A program made the translations under genes and the position numbers. Below the pieces are notes generated by a model. The model was not told the DNA's origin, did not search any database, and worked only from the letters and a program-made list of their open reading frames with translations. From Agelas oroides (Eukaryota; Porifera; Demospongiae; Agelasida; Agelasidae), in assembly GCA_949130485.1 (NCBI GenBank), contig OX422184.1:5019524-5083523 (forward strand): a DNA stretch of 64,000 bases, read 5' to 3'. Below, piece after piece: positions 1-11,815 of this stretch. The number at the start of each line of letters is the position of its first letter. Positions within the stretch are counted from its first letter, which is position 1.

Positions 1-159
1 GAGTGTTTTGTTGTAAGCGTTGTTTGGTATTAGAAAAAAATAGCCCCATGTCCAGTGAACTGTACACACCTCACGACCTTTCGCCTCTGTAAAATTACAA
101 CAGCCAATGATATTCAAAAATGGTTCCGTCAGATCCTGCATTGTCCATCATACATTACG

Positions 160-290
160 TTGGTAGCTAAGTCTCTTTGGATCCATAGCTACTGAGCACT
201 AATTTTGGTTCAAAATAAAAGATAATCGACAGCACTAATTGTGTCAGTTCAAAGTCCATAGAGATCATCCGTGCGCATCCGCAGTTGAAC
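160..290. repeat. Dispersed repeat, copy 1 (partner near 55395)
   Basis: Blocks such as CTAAGTCTCTT and CAGCACTAAT followed by TCAGTTCAAAGT recur in the same order near 55400-55475, with about 37 extra bases in this copy. The long minus-strand reading frame across it is probably a by-product of the repeat. Family unknown. Confidence 0.5.
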
Positions 291-1844
291 GTTATGAATA
301 AACTATATATATCCCGAATTCTTAAGGTTAGAGTTTGACATCTAACAGTGAATGAGCAAGCGCAAATTGCAACAAAGTGCAAGAACCATGTTTGCTTCCA
401 CCAAGACCACTTACAGAAATGCACAACAGGTCTGGGGTTCTTTACTATGTGCAAACATCATGTAGTGTAATATTATGCCTTCACTTATGATGACAGTTCT
501 ATGCTGTACGGCCTGGATGTAATGGTAGTAGAGTGCCTTTCACGGGAAAATGAAAATGATAAATGCCAAAGGTTGACAGGAAGGAATCCACATGAGTTAC
601 ACATCTATGTCATGTTTCCTGGAGTTGCTGAATGTGAGAAGTTCAAGAACAGTGTAACTGTAAATGCTCAGTTATAATAAATACCTTTGAATCATGATAC
701 ATACATATGGTTTAAATAATAACTCAAGTATTTATGCAAATGGAACCAGTGGGAATGGTGTAAAAAGCAAGCTAAAATCATGAATGTGTCCTCTAAAGGA
801 AAGTGCAAGTATGGTGTTGAATTTCAAGGTGCAACTACTGAGGTTTTGTGGCTAATGCAAGGTATACTCCACAGATTGTGTAGTTTTGCCTTGAAAAGAT
901 AGTATTATGGCTTCGTGGTTAAGACAAATCTGTGCTACCTCAGCCATGGAAAGGTGCATGTATGACTTCTATAGCTGGCAAAATTGTGGCATTTGTGCTA
1001 CTAAATTGATTATTTAGACATGAGTCTACATGGCAATCTCAGCTTTTTGTTCTTTTGTGAAGTGATATAAGCTGGCACAGCCCGACTAAGATTGAATTGC
1101 ACTTTTTCCTAACCAGTGCACGGCACTACCACTCAGCTTTGTTCATCTGCTCTGCACTTACTGTAGCAATCGGATTTCCCAATTAGCTTGAACAATAGTT
1201 ATCAAGAATGCACTCAACGACGATTGGATTCATCATCAGCCCTCCAAACTCACTGATATACAAGCAGATGGAAGCAAGTGAATAGATTTTTTCTGGAGTA
1301 AAATACTTTCTGGGATAAACTTGATGTCTCCATAGTTTGCATCACATCTAGATCTGTGGAGACAATTGTTTTCCCTGAATACTGAGAGTGATTTTTCTCC
1401 TGTCGCCATACAGAAAGCACATTTGATTATATGCACTCTATCAGGAGCTTATGAACCGCTATGCAAGGAATGTCTGATTGCTGGCTTCTTCACAAAGTAT
1501 TAGCCCCTTACTGTATATACATATATCTATTTTTTGGCTGGGGAGAAGCATTTTGCATCATGGTGGAATTGTGTGTGCACCAACCAAAACACCATATATG
1601 GCTCTCACTGCTTCACTCCCACCTGAGACTGAAGGGAAAAGTAGAGATGCCCAGTAGACATTACCTGCATACTTACTGCACGAAACTACCCCAAAATTAC
1701 ATAGTAGTCAACACGCCCAAGCACACATATTTTGCATGAATATGACCAGCTTCTTTTTCAGGATTGGAAATGCATGTGCTCATACCAACAATTTTGAGAA
1801 TGAGGAGGGCAGCTGTGCAAAGAGATACTCCCTTCAAGATACTT
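291..1844. other. Non-coding stretch, nothing recognised
   Basis: AT-rich sequence with only short reading frames that lack splice-site support or recognisable domains. I see no repeat, RNA gene or regulatory element that I can defend. Confidence 0.4.
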
Positions 1845-2030
1845 CTGCCTACCATATGACAGCCACCAAACTGTATTTTCTGCATGAGATAGCCGTTTCC
1901 ATTCCCGCTCATTCCACCATAGCTGATGAGGCCTGATATTGGCTGAAATGTTTCCAGTGCGGTTATGACTTTGCATAACATCTAGGCCCTACGTTTAGGG
2001 AGGTGTGGTTCATTCATTGTTCATGAAACT
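1845..2030 (+). mobile_element. Decayed Penelope-like element end with degenerate hammerhead ribozyme
   Basis: This stretch is similar, in opposite orientation, to 62590-62735, the region downstream of the Penelope-type reverse transcriptase. Shared blocks include GCATGAGATAGC, CTGATGAGGCCTG, ACTTTGCATAACATCTAGGC and GTGGTTC. The hammerhead core CTGATGA is at 1923-1929 and GAAA at 1945-1948, with a short helix II between them. The GAAAC has become GAAAT, the cleavage-site GTC is lost and helix I no longer pairs well. I infer a dead copy. Penelope-like elements are known to carry minimal hammerhead ribozymes in their terminal repeats. Confidence 0.7.
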
Positions 2031-2931
2031 GTACTGCTCAGTCACTTTCAGGTACACAAATAACACTAAATTAAATCTACAGATGGTATGCAATCCTGCT
2101 TCAAAATTATGATGCAGAGTTAGTACACGGAACGTGAGAAAGCTGAACCACACTCAAAGATGTAGTACTATAGTTTACATTATAACCACCTCAGGAATGT
2201 GGAAGACATTATCTGTTTACTTAGGTGCTCAGCTGCTAAGTAAATTATTAGGTACAAAGGCTTTAAGAGCTTTTGCCGTCCTGCACCATTTTGATGAATG
2301 AGACATTCCTTTATGGAGTAAGTGCATTACGGCACTAACCTGTATGCTTACATCGGATATTCATTGCTTCACCTGGTACTTCATTGGTTTACAATATGAA
2401 TCTTTTGTCTTGCATCTGCAGCATAATAAAATATTCCCTCTTTGAAAACTGTACAAATTTGTTCCAAGATGCTCCAAAAGTTTTAGATGCATTACAATTT
2501 GGTTCCAGGAATTGCCACAAACATTCAGCTGGAATTTAAGTAGGAATATATTTTCTTTGTTATTGTTTACTTTTTTCAACAATGTTAGTAAGAACATACT
2601 TCATTTGTTGGTGCAACCACACGCCCAGACAACATCATTATTAACAAATTACTTCACCAACAAAGCACGCACGCTTCTTTAAGGAAGTTTTATGATCAAA
2701 GCAGCCACCTTCAACTCTGTGTTTTTCGATACAACAGGAATAAAAGCTCTTAAGTACAAACTGAGAGTCTGTAGTTGAAGCAGTAGAGACTGAAACTCAT
2801 CTAGAGGCTGCCGGACAATTTCCAAGTTGCCAAAAGGTGGGTAAAGCTTTGGTGTTTTGTTTTTAGTGACAACCACAAAGAATGCAGATAGTCTAATACT
2901 TAAACCACCTAACACACAAAGTATTCAGGAC

Positions 2932-3118
2932 TTTCATTTTGAGCAACCATTATGCAACCAAGATAAGAAGTACCATCCATGGAAGGCATAAACATGTAGA
3001 GCTTGACCATTGTTATTGCCAAATGGCTTAGCGTGAGGCACATATTTGTACGATTTGGATGAAGTTAACAAGAAGCCACGGCGAGAAACTACATTTAACT
3101 TACTGTATGTCAGAGAAA
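2932..3118 (-). CDS. Possible terminal exon, function unknown
   Basis: On the minus strand a pyrimidine-rich acceptor (TTTCTCTGACATACAG) precedes about 60 open codons ending at a TGA near 2934. The peptide includes YKYVPHAKPFGNNNGQ and is not low-complexity, but I recognise no family. It could belong to the same minus-strand gene as 4700-4927. The call rests only on the acceptor and the open frame, so it is weak. Confidence 0.2.
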
Positions 3119-4699
3119 CAACGGCAGGGCAACACAAGACTTACAGCAGAATGATACACTCTTGTAAGAGCAGGAAAAGCAAAGGGCACCTCAGCGTTGT
3201 TGTAAGGAGACTCCTCAACTAAAGTGAAAATTGTTAACTCCTCAAATTTGTCTTCACATTGTGCTTCAACATTTTTCTGCTGTCACAAAAGGCTACTTTA
3301 TTTCCACAAGCTGTACATGAGGCATATTAGCTATGCATATGCCTACACAAATATGCTTTGTGTAATGTGCATGCATCATGCAAATTTTTGGTTACCAAAA
3401 ATATAGCTGTTTATTTACACATAATTATGCGTTGCATAAGTGAGTTCTAAAATGCTCAATTTTGGCATTGAAAGCAGCCCCCTCTTCCTTTAAATGTGAC
3501 TAGCTTGCTAGCAGCACAATAGAGTACTTTCTTTCTGGCCAGTGTCATTATCATGTGCACAAGTGGCAGGTGATCAGCACACCGAAAAATGAATAGGTCA
3601 CTATCGAGAGTTCTTTTCACAATGCACAATGAAAGTGTACACTTGTACAAACTTGGTGAAAAATGGCAAAGGGAAGTGACTGCAGTATGCTTTGAATAGC
3701 TTGTGTGGTTAAGTCATAACAATGCTGTAAGGTTGTGGACCTGTGGACTATGATTTTTGTGGTGAGTATTTGAACCAATCACTGTCTAAAATATAAAACA
3801 AAGTGATATTTGATGTTCATAGCACCTTTAACACCCCTTGTTGAGGTGTTGAACGAGATAATTACTATATACTATGTAAAATAAATGGCCTTATATTTAA
3901 TTTATGCATGGAGACTTTGAGTTCTGCTTATTATGACGAAGTTGTGTAAACAAATAAGCATTTGTGGTCAAGTTTTGTGGTTTTCGCTTATGTTATATTG
4001 TCTGTCTATACATCTCAACACCATCTACTGATTCCGACAGCTATGTCTTTCTGTCCACCCTTGATAATAACCCCACCTCATTTTTAGTTGTAGAAGTCAG
4101 AGCACATGTGGGAGAATCACCAATCTGTGAACTGTAAGAGACATTATTCAGCAGAACCACCAGCGTATAAACAGTCCTTTTCAAAGCTCCATATTGGCCG
4201 GCATCACTTTATTCCATCTCCACACAACACAAGAAAGCTTACTTTTTATTTATAATCCTGCTTTTGTGGCCCAAAAAACTGGCTGGAGTTTTCTGTGTCA
4301 GCTTTGTTCACACCACTTCTGCTGCCCTACCAAAATTACATCATCTGCAGATGGAATTGCAGAAATGCTGGATGGTGTATGTTGTCATAGCCCATTTTGC
4401 TGGAGTGTTTGATTTTTTTCCCTTCCTACTATCCCTGGGATGTGTAATCGCGAAACACGAGAACTCTGCCCATTGTTATATAGAGCAATGAATGCAAAAG
4501 CTGTGTGCTAAGTTTCACCGTGATAGCTATGGATTTCAGCAAATGGCAGCAGGATTTTTACGAGTTGGTTAATGTGATTATTTACTGCAGGTGGAGATTT
4601 ATTAATGCAAAGTGGCCCATACCTACTCTGGCAAAGATCACTGCTGTTAGAAGTGCAAATTAGAAAAAGATCTAAGTGCTAAGTAATATACTAACTTAC

Positions 4700-4927
4700 T
4701 GTGTCACGTGTCACTGCATCACTCACTCCCAACAAAAAAGTGTGCAATCCAATATTCATTTTATTCTGTTCAGTATCACTCTCATCAACTGATGTCCTGA
4801 TCTGGCCAGTGGATTCTTTTAGTTCTAACCCTCTTGATTCCAAGTTGTCTATGGTTGCATGGTGAGTAGGTGTATTGTACAGTGGTATGGTGACAGCCAG
4901 ATCTACATTTAATGGAGGCTCATACTG
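4700..4927 (-). CDS. Possible internal exon, function unknown
   Basis: An acceptor (CTTACCTACAG) and a strong donor (ACA|GTAAGT) bound 228 bases, exactly 76 open codons, so both ends are phase 0. The predicted peptide begins QYEPPLNVDLAVTIPLY, has an acidic Ser/Thr-rich middle (around SVDESDTEQN) and ends GVSDAVTRDT. I do not recognise the family. The exact splice framing and protein-like composition are the support. Neighbouring exons could not be joined with confidence. Confidence 0.35.
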
Positions 4928-5439
4928 CTGTAGGTAAGCCATTCTACTGCTTTTCATATTAGAATGTGATTGTGTTGTTACTGTACATGTGCGGCGTTTT
5001 CAAAATGACATGCGTGACCATCCACCTCAGAGTATAAAGTGGTTGGCAAGCTCAATGTTATATGGGATGTACATGTTTTGTGTGGCTGGATTCCACATTG
5101 AAATTACCTATACACATTGAGGGAAATTCTCAATATTGAATTTTCAGGACTATGGGGTTTGGGAATTATGGGGCGCAGAATTATACTTACAGTTTTTGTA
5201 GTTTGCTTTACACATGGCATGCATAGTCACTTGGTATCTACAACAAGGTTTGAAAGATTTCTATGCTTTCTCACCTTACTCTTTCATTGTTACAGGGTGG
5301 CTGGTCCTGGCATTGAGTGCTTTGCACAGGCTACAAGCACTGCAAGGGCATTCAGGATAACACTGCATGGAATGCCATTTTGATGGAATTTTATTTTGAA
5401 AATGAAAGATTTGTAGCTGGGACCTGTACCTAGTTAAAT

Positions 5440-6640
5440 TTGCTGTTCTTTGTGTGCTGGACTTGGCATGCAATTGTCTGAAAACACAAAAAAAATCATC
5501 TGTTTGCCATGCTGGAACACAGAAGTGCAGTCTTGCCACCCAAGAAGAGATCCTAATCTACAATTAACTCTGCATTGACCTTTTTATAACACTGAAGCGC
5601 AACAGCAGTGCAAGGATAGATGTACATTCACAAGCATTGGTAACATCACTTTGTGCACGCACTCCACTACTGCTACCAAACTCTGCACACGTTACCTAGC
5701 GATAAAAAAATCTTTGCTCCACAAATTTCCATAAACGTCCACAATATGTATATGCATCCGTTGCAAAAGAATTTATATGTGCCCATACAGACTTCAAGTA
5801 CGCTGGCGGTTCTGCTGAATCATTGAACCATGCTAGAAGAGACAGGGACTACTGGTGAAGGATGCTGTGCACATACAAACAACCCTCACGACTGGGAGTT
5901 CAACTGGGATAAAGGACTGAAAGTTCCAGGTTGCTGGGTCACAGTAGTGAGGAAAATACACAGGTTTTAGAGAGGGAAGTGACTTTATTTGAAGTGTTTG
6001 ATGATTAGAGAATACACCCACACACTGCACATGAATGGTGGATGGCAAAGGACCATTTGTGCTCACCAACCTGCTTATTCAGTATTATGTCGAGCAGAAA
6101 TACATTGGGGAGTAGCTGGTGCCGTCTCTAGGGCCTTAGAAAAACTCCATGTTCAGGTTGTCTATTGTAGAACAGAGAGAATCCCATTGTTGCATCTTCA
6201 CCGTAGTGGACATTGAGCACGTCTTTAACCAACACATAGGGGTAATTACCCTTGAGACTTACCTTCAGATCGTCTTCAGTGTTAAATGTTTGTTTCTGTC
6301 CAGTCGAAAGTGGAGTGGACTGTACTATTTGACTACTGGACTAACCGCAAATCTCATACTGGGTTCATCTTCTTGTCAAACCTTCCTGGCAGAGGGGCTG
6401 CTGGTTGCAGCAGACTTGATTAGAAGTGTGATGTACTTGATTTGGTTACCATGTGATTGGAATGGGTCCAGGTTGGTCTGTGGTCTGCCCTTTGCTGGTT
6501 CAGCAAGCTTTCTACTTCCCATCTTAAGCGAAACATTTTTCCTCAGTAGAGAGGTGTGTATTGTGTTAGTCACACACTTTCTCTCAAATGTGCACCAAGA
6601 GGAAGGGCCTGCAGCTTCCCAGCTCTGTGATGTTGTATGC
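5440..6640. other. No supported gene
   Basis: Contains a 165-codon plus-strand frame (6149-6646) of unremarkable hydrophobic composition, with no domain and no splice signals at its edges. Nothing else stands out. Confidence 0.35.
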
Positions 6641-6646
6641 TTTTAA

Positions 6647-6878
6647 AATTGAAGGGCTGAGAAGCATAGTGGTCTAACCCAAAATCAAGTACTGGAAATT
6701 GCATGAATTGTGCAAATATGCAATAAAAAACGTACATACCATATGAACATGTGGTCAGAAATGTCAAATTCCTAAATGTTCGGCATCTTCTGAAATGCGT
6801 TTTAAGAGTGTTCCCATGTTAGGGGGGGCTAACTCAACATTTGTGGGTTAGACCACTATGCTTCTCAGCCCTTCAATT
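6647..6878. mobile_element. Small foldback element (MITE-like), 34-bp perfect inverted repeats
   Basis: The 34 bases at 6647-6680 (starting AATTGAAGGGCTGAGAAGC) are exactly the reverse complement of 6845-6878. The 164 bases between them show no coding potential. No target-site duplication is evident. A non-autonomous terminal-inverted-repeat transposon is the simplest explanation. Confidence 0.65.
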
Positions 6879-7454
6879 GTCTTGTTTTCAAGTTAGGAAG
6901 TGTGACTGCTTCATACTGTGGCTTTTGGCAAAATCATATGCTGCTTGTACATCTTTGTACCATTAGTTCTGCCATTCACCTTGTGACTAACATAATTATG
7001 GCTTTTTGCTTTAATGGAATCAATTGAAATTATCTTTATAATGGAGCGATGATTTGCTATCTTGAAACTTCTTTCACTCTATATGAGGAAGTGAAACTAC
7101 CTAGCAATAGGTGAAATTTAATCCTGTATTCTACATACATTTAAATGTGAAGGCTTACTGAAGAAAGGTATTTTGAGTCTGTATATAGTAAAAATGCAGT
7201 GCACCTTAAAATTTTGATGTGAGCCCGAAAAAGCTTTGTTGCAGGTATTTGTTTCAAGTTATTGAACACCATATTTGGCATGACAACTGTCTTGTATACC
7301 TCTCAGCAAGCTATATATATACTCATATCAACTATGTCCTCTTCTTTAGTTTTGAAATCAGTTAACGTTCATAGGAAAGGGTAGACTGGTTGCTTCATCC
7401 TCGGGAAGCTGGTTTTCGCACACAATTCAAAAACCTAGGATAGTGCTACACACC

Positions 7455-8301
7455 ATACATGCATGGATGATCACTGCAGTTTTCAGTCGTGCTGTCTTGA
7501 ATCATGGAAGTTCAAAATCCTGTGGTGTGGTCATCAGTGTCAAATTGAAGCAATCCACTTGAACTATAAGTGACTACCTGATTGCTTCTTGAATGCAGAG
7601 TTTGCTTTTAGCATTGAAACACTGGAAGTAGTTATCTGCATGTGGGGGTATTGACAGTGCTTATAAACAAACACTTGCCTCCTCTCGTGTTGATTACTTG
7701 TGTTGAAATCTGTTGAGAGAAGTTCAAGTCTTTTTCTAGCATCTAAAATAGAGGGCACTCTAATTGTCCAGACACCTCAATTATGAATTTTTCGTCTCTC
7801 TGATAAACCAGACAGCAGAAAAATTGAGGGATTTTCCCTGTCATACACACAGACACTAGCAATGCTGAAATCGTTTTGCTATCAATAAAAGATGATCCAC
7901 ACGACACACAGCAGGTAAGCGTTCTCTGTAAATGAATGACAATTTCAGGAGAACATACTGTTTGTTGAAATAACCCCATGAGCCTCTCTCCGTTCCTTGG
8001 GTCCCTCTTCAGTGTTTCGTTTGACTAGCCAACACTTCGCAAGGTGCAACTCCAATAGTTAGGAAGCCCAAGTACTGCTGTACCTCCCTAGTTAGTGTAA
8101 TGGATGCTAAACTTTGTGTGACTCACGACACACCCCAATAAACTAAGAAATCTTGAGCATGAATGAACACATCTGTGCATGTATGGTTACTGTAGTTGTT
8201 TTTGATCATGCTGTCTTTGATCCTGCAAGTTCAAAATCCTGTGGTGAGGTCATCAGTGTCAAATTGAAGCAATCCACTTGAAGACAAGTGATTACTGATT
8301 A
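7455..8301. repeat. Direct repeat pair (about 7455-7582 and 8170-8301)
   Basis: Two copies of about 125 bases lie in the same orientation about 715 bases apart. Both contain AAGTTCAAAATCCTGTGGTG and TCATCAGTGTCAAATTGAAG, followed by CAATCCACTTGAA, with scattered differences. This could be a local duplication or the edges of an old element. Confidence 0.6.
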
Positions 8302-9790
8302 CTAAACTTTAGATCTTGGAGTCCACAACGCACCCATAAGAACTATGAATTCCGAGCATGTGTAAACATGTTTGTGAGGCAATCATTGAGCAAACTCAAA
8401 CTGCTCTCTGGTTGGGATGGTGTTCTTAAAGCCACAACACACGAAAAACAAGGTATTTGTGCACATGCGTCAGCTAATTTCAAATTTTTTACGGACAACC
8501 AACCTGAAAACCTCAATACAATCAAACAGGAATATGCCCCACCCTAGGGCTAAAATAATTAGCAATTCCACCACTCATGCCCCACCTATCCCCCTAAGCA
8601 TAACATTGATAGATTGATGGACACATAAAACTCTTTAGCTCACACCAGACACTTCTGTTCAAAAATTAATAACTCTCTAAAGTTTTCCAGACACTGCCGT
8701 TTCGATTGACAGAAGTATTTATTGCTGTCTGATATTTTATGGAGAATACAGTAACAATCTGCGCCGAATGGCTGAAACAATTTTGGATCAAGTGATGCAA
8801 GTAGAAGTTGAAATATGGTATGGTGAAGGGACCAATAGGCTAACAGTGAGTCAAAGAGAAATACATAATTAGTGAATATTGTTATGGGATACCGTTCGGG
8901 TTGGTATGCACACATCTTTGCATAGGGTTACCATAAATACCAATTTGAAATGTGATCATGCGCTACAAAGTTGCATCATTACATGCACATGCATGGTGAG
9001 CTGCACACTGTCAGATAAACACTACCAGCAACAGAAGCTGTGGGAAGTGAACCATCCATATATACTTCATCAAACGGCAAAATGGGACTCCTAGCAGCAT
9101 TTATACCTGAACCTGAAAATGTAGTATGGCAACCAACAACCAGAAAAAGTCCCAAGGCTTATGAAAGTTTATTTCGTTTTTGTTATGTAAATACTAAATG
9201 ATGTCATATGTTCAAATGCTGTACTGCTTCCTAAATGATGCTAACATATCACTTTGACTTCACCCAATTTTGCATCATAGAGGTGTTAATGGGAGCACCT
9301 CCATCAACAATAAAAAATGGAAGCACTCCCCCATAACCCCCACCTCATATCTTTCTCCTCTGCCGCCTCATTCATTGTATCACATTTAAGAGGTTTATCA
9401 GTGGCTATAAATGATTTCTTCATCATTGTTGGACACCAGTATGGGTATTGTTTCTTGGAGGTGTACATGCTAACCACCAGTGGACATCTGCATTCTGCCA
9501 CACAACTGCCATACCCACTCCATCACTCTTCATACTACCGTAGAATCGGGTTATCAGGCGCACATCGTTATTTAGTGCACGCCGCTTATTAGGCGCATGC
9601 TGTCATCTTAACAAAATCGTCTAGACCCTCGATAAGAAGCGCACTGCTCTAAAATTTGGAGTGGGCGAGGCCAAATATTCCACAAGTGGACAAGTTAGAG
9701 CAAGCACACGAAGGTAGTGCGAATGAGGATCACTTTGCAAATAATCAATGGGGATCACTTGTCCAATGACAGGCCTCCACACTTCCTTGT
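8302..9790. other. Non-coding stretch, nothing recognised
   Basis: Short overlapping frames only. No splice-bounded exon, RNA gene or inverted repeat that I could support. Confidence 0.35.
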
Positions 9791-9794
9791 ATAT

Positions 9795-9880
9795 GTGATG
9801 GCCACCCGACCTCATTAATTACTCATGAGTGGAATCGGTCCAATTCGCAATCCAAGGTTGTCCTACTTAAGCTGTAGGAA
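9795..9880. repeat. Dispersed repeat shared with 58115-58200
   Basis: The run GACCTCATTAATTA, then TCATGA, then a GAATC/CC/ATTC pattern, then GTTGTCCTAC and TTAA occurs here and at about 58115-58200 in the same order and orientation. Upstream of each copy there is also a loosely similar 'TTATTAAGTGCAC / TTATTTAGTGCAC' block. Probably an old transposon fragment. Confidence 0.5.
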
Positions 9881-9989
9881 AATTGTAATTGTAATATTGT
9901 GTACAATTTGTCAAATTTTTCCTTTTTTAACATAATTAAACTGATTATGCGAATAAAACGCTTGCAAATTAAATAATTTGAGTGGGCAT

Positions 9990-10392
9990 GCATTAAGTTG
10001 GATCCACCCATAAATTCCAGGAATTGAATTTCTTGCGTTAGATTAGATCATGTGTTGCAATGGATTCAAACGCGTTTTTTTCGTCAAACAAATGCAAAAT
10101 GTCCTGGCCTTCAGTTCTCCAAAAGTGAGGTTCTTGATAGACAGTAGCAGGTTCAACCACAGTCTTACAAACGCCAAAGTAGAACATTTATGGGATAGCT
10201 CTTTCTTCAGGAAATTGTTCTTGACCGCCCTTCTTTGTCACAAAATAAACTGACTAGGACCACCTAGAGGCTTCATTCCTGGTATTGTGCTAAATTGGAT
10301 CAACCCAAAATTAATTAGTAGCGGCTTGTGCTAAGTTGGATCCACCCATAAGTTCCAAGAATTGAATTTCTTGCGCTATAGATTGGATCATG
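9990..10392. repeat. Direct repeats around TAAGTTGGATCCACCCATAA
   Basis: About 65 bases at about 9993-10057 recur at about 10331-10395 (TAAGTTGGATCCACCCATAA, then CCA, GAATTGAATTTCTTGCG, then GATTGGATCATG or GATTAGATCATG). They lie just upstream of the broken transposon-type ORF, so they may be element ends or internal subterminal repeats. Confidence 0.5.
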
Positions 10393-10394
10393 CG

Positions 10395-11045
10395 TTTTAT
10401 TTGCAGTATTTGGATATGCTGAAAAGCAGCATTAAAGCTGTACTTGTAGACAAAGGATTTCAGCTACCCTCTCCTGCAGCTAAAGAAGCCTATGCTGCAG
10501 CCTCAAAAATTAATGATTGGTTAGCAAGCAATGGTGCTATGCACAGGAGTTGGTCGATCAACTTAGCAATTGTATTCACAACAAAAGGGAGAAGATGTGG
10601 TGTCTTCTGGAAATTCAACAAAATTTGTCCCATGCATTGTGGAGAAATGTGATGCAAACAGAATGACAACACCAATTTCTTCCAATTTGAAACGGATGTG
10701 ATGTTTAAAAAACTCATTAAATGCCACTTTCCTCTGAATAATGACAACAGGCAAGCTGAAAAAGATCAAGCCTTAACATATGAGGAGAGTAATGCTCTCA
10801 GGTATGCTGCTGTGTATGTAGCTACTAAGGGCGTAGAAAATGACTGGAGAAGGAATTCCACCCCCTCAAGGAGGAGCTTATGCTCTGTCTTAAGGACATG
10901 TGTGAGGGAAATGATGGTGATTTTGATCATGATTCATCAAGTGATTGGACAAGGCAGATTAACAGAGGTGGTTTAAAGTTATTCAACACCAAGTCATATC
11001 ACTTTTTTATTCAATGGAGATAGATGGTGGTTTGATACCACCTTA
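10395..11045 (+). pseudogene. Broken transposon-type ORF (ALRY...RGGL family)
   Basis: Protein-like sequence runs through this stretch but changes frame at least twice. It reads YLDMLKSSIKAVLVDKG, then KCHFPLNNDNRQAEKDQ and ALRYAAVYVATK, then after a frame change HPLKEELMLCLKDMCEG, an acidic DGDFDHDSSSDW tract and RQINRGG. From memory, invertebrate transposon-related hypothetical proteins share an 'ALRY.AGYV..K', 'LKEELVLCL' and 'W...IDRGGL' order; this is not verified here. The adjacent minus-strand P-element/THAP9-like tail suggests one composite, decayed element. There is no single open frame, so a pseudogene call is safest. Confidence 0.5.
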
Positions 11046-11050
11046 GCGGT

Positions 11051-11329
11051 CTATTTCCTTATCAAAATTAGCTGGTTTGTTATCGGCACAACAGTTTCCT
11101 GTACACTTCCTCTACAAAATGAGTTAATAACACGTAGCTTCTGTGTATTATGTACAAATTGAACGACACTCAGACTGTCGTAAGTTCCACCCCTTTGTCT
11201 TTGGCAACTGGAAATTTTCTCAATGGGATCTTGACAGATTCGCCTGCTGAGGAATGACTTCACTCCAGGTATGGTCAAAATATATCGTACCAGATCAACA
11301 AAGGACATCATTGCACAATTGAATAACAA
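11051..11329 (-). pseudogene. P-element/THAP9-like transposase, C-terminal fragment
   Basis: The minus-strand frame contains ILTIPGVKSFLSRRICQDP, then IEKISSCQRQRGGTYDS, then NTQKLRVINSFCRGSV. This resembles the C-terminal signature of P-element/THAP9-type transposases (SERICQDPLEKFFG.QRQRGG...NT..LR). Only this tail is visible. The normal 'LEKFFG' has become 'IEKISS', and no THAP zinc finger or RNase H-like catalytic region is present upstream, so the fragment cannot be active alone. It lies tail-to-tail with the broken plus-strand ORF at 10395-11045 and just downstream of the LINE fragment. Confidence 0.7.
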
Positions 11330-11554
11330 AGATATAGGTATTACATTCCATTGCGCTTAAATTACCCACCTGTGACACACAGGCCAAGTCGTGTATCTGC
11401 ACTCAACATAATTTTACTCTTTTCTTCTCTGGTGAACCCTTCTCTCTGATTGACACTTTTCTCTCAGGAGTCGAGGTACAGCAAGAATGTCCCAGCCACT
11501 GTGTGAAATTGCATCAAAATCTTGTATTGTAAAATTGATTTTACAAATTACACC

Positions 11555-11815
11555 TTAAGATTTACGATAAAGGATGCCACAGCCACCAAAAGGGCGGCCA
11601 ACAAGGATTTCAGAGGAGTCCATACCACTGACACCAACAGAAAGGAAATCATTTGAAATGTTTAGAGAGCCGAGATGTTCACAAAAAAGCCAGTGCTCCT
11701 GGATAAAACAGAGATCACAAGATTGAAGAAGGAGTTTAACATAATCAGAGCCAGATCTCCATCCTCTACAATTATACGAAACTAGTCTTAAGCTATTGGG
11801 TGGAGGAGTATTCAT
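11555..11815 (-). pseudogene. LINE ORF2, truncated apurinic-endonuclease N-terminus
   Basis: 86 codons begin at an ATG and read SLRLVSYNCRGW, CDLCFIQEHWL and GRPFGGCGILYRKS. This is the start of the endonuclease/exonuclease/phosphatase fold that opens ORF2 of non-LTR retrotransposons (motif SYNCRG, catalytic E in QEHW). The frame stops after about 86 residues, and no reverse transcriptase follows on the minus strand before the transposase fragment at 11329. The start codon overlaps the ORF1 stop as ATGA, a classic termination-reinitiation layout. The element has lost its 3' part; target-primed LINE insertions normally lose the 5' part. Confidence 0.8.

Noticed and set aside
6149..6646. 165-codon plus-strand frame
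   Set aside because: No domain, no splice signals, hydrophobic composition as expected from T-rich non-coding DNA.
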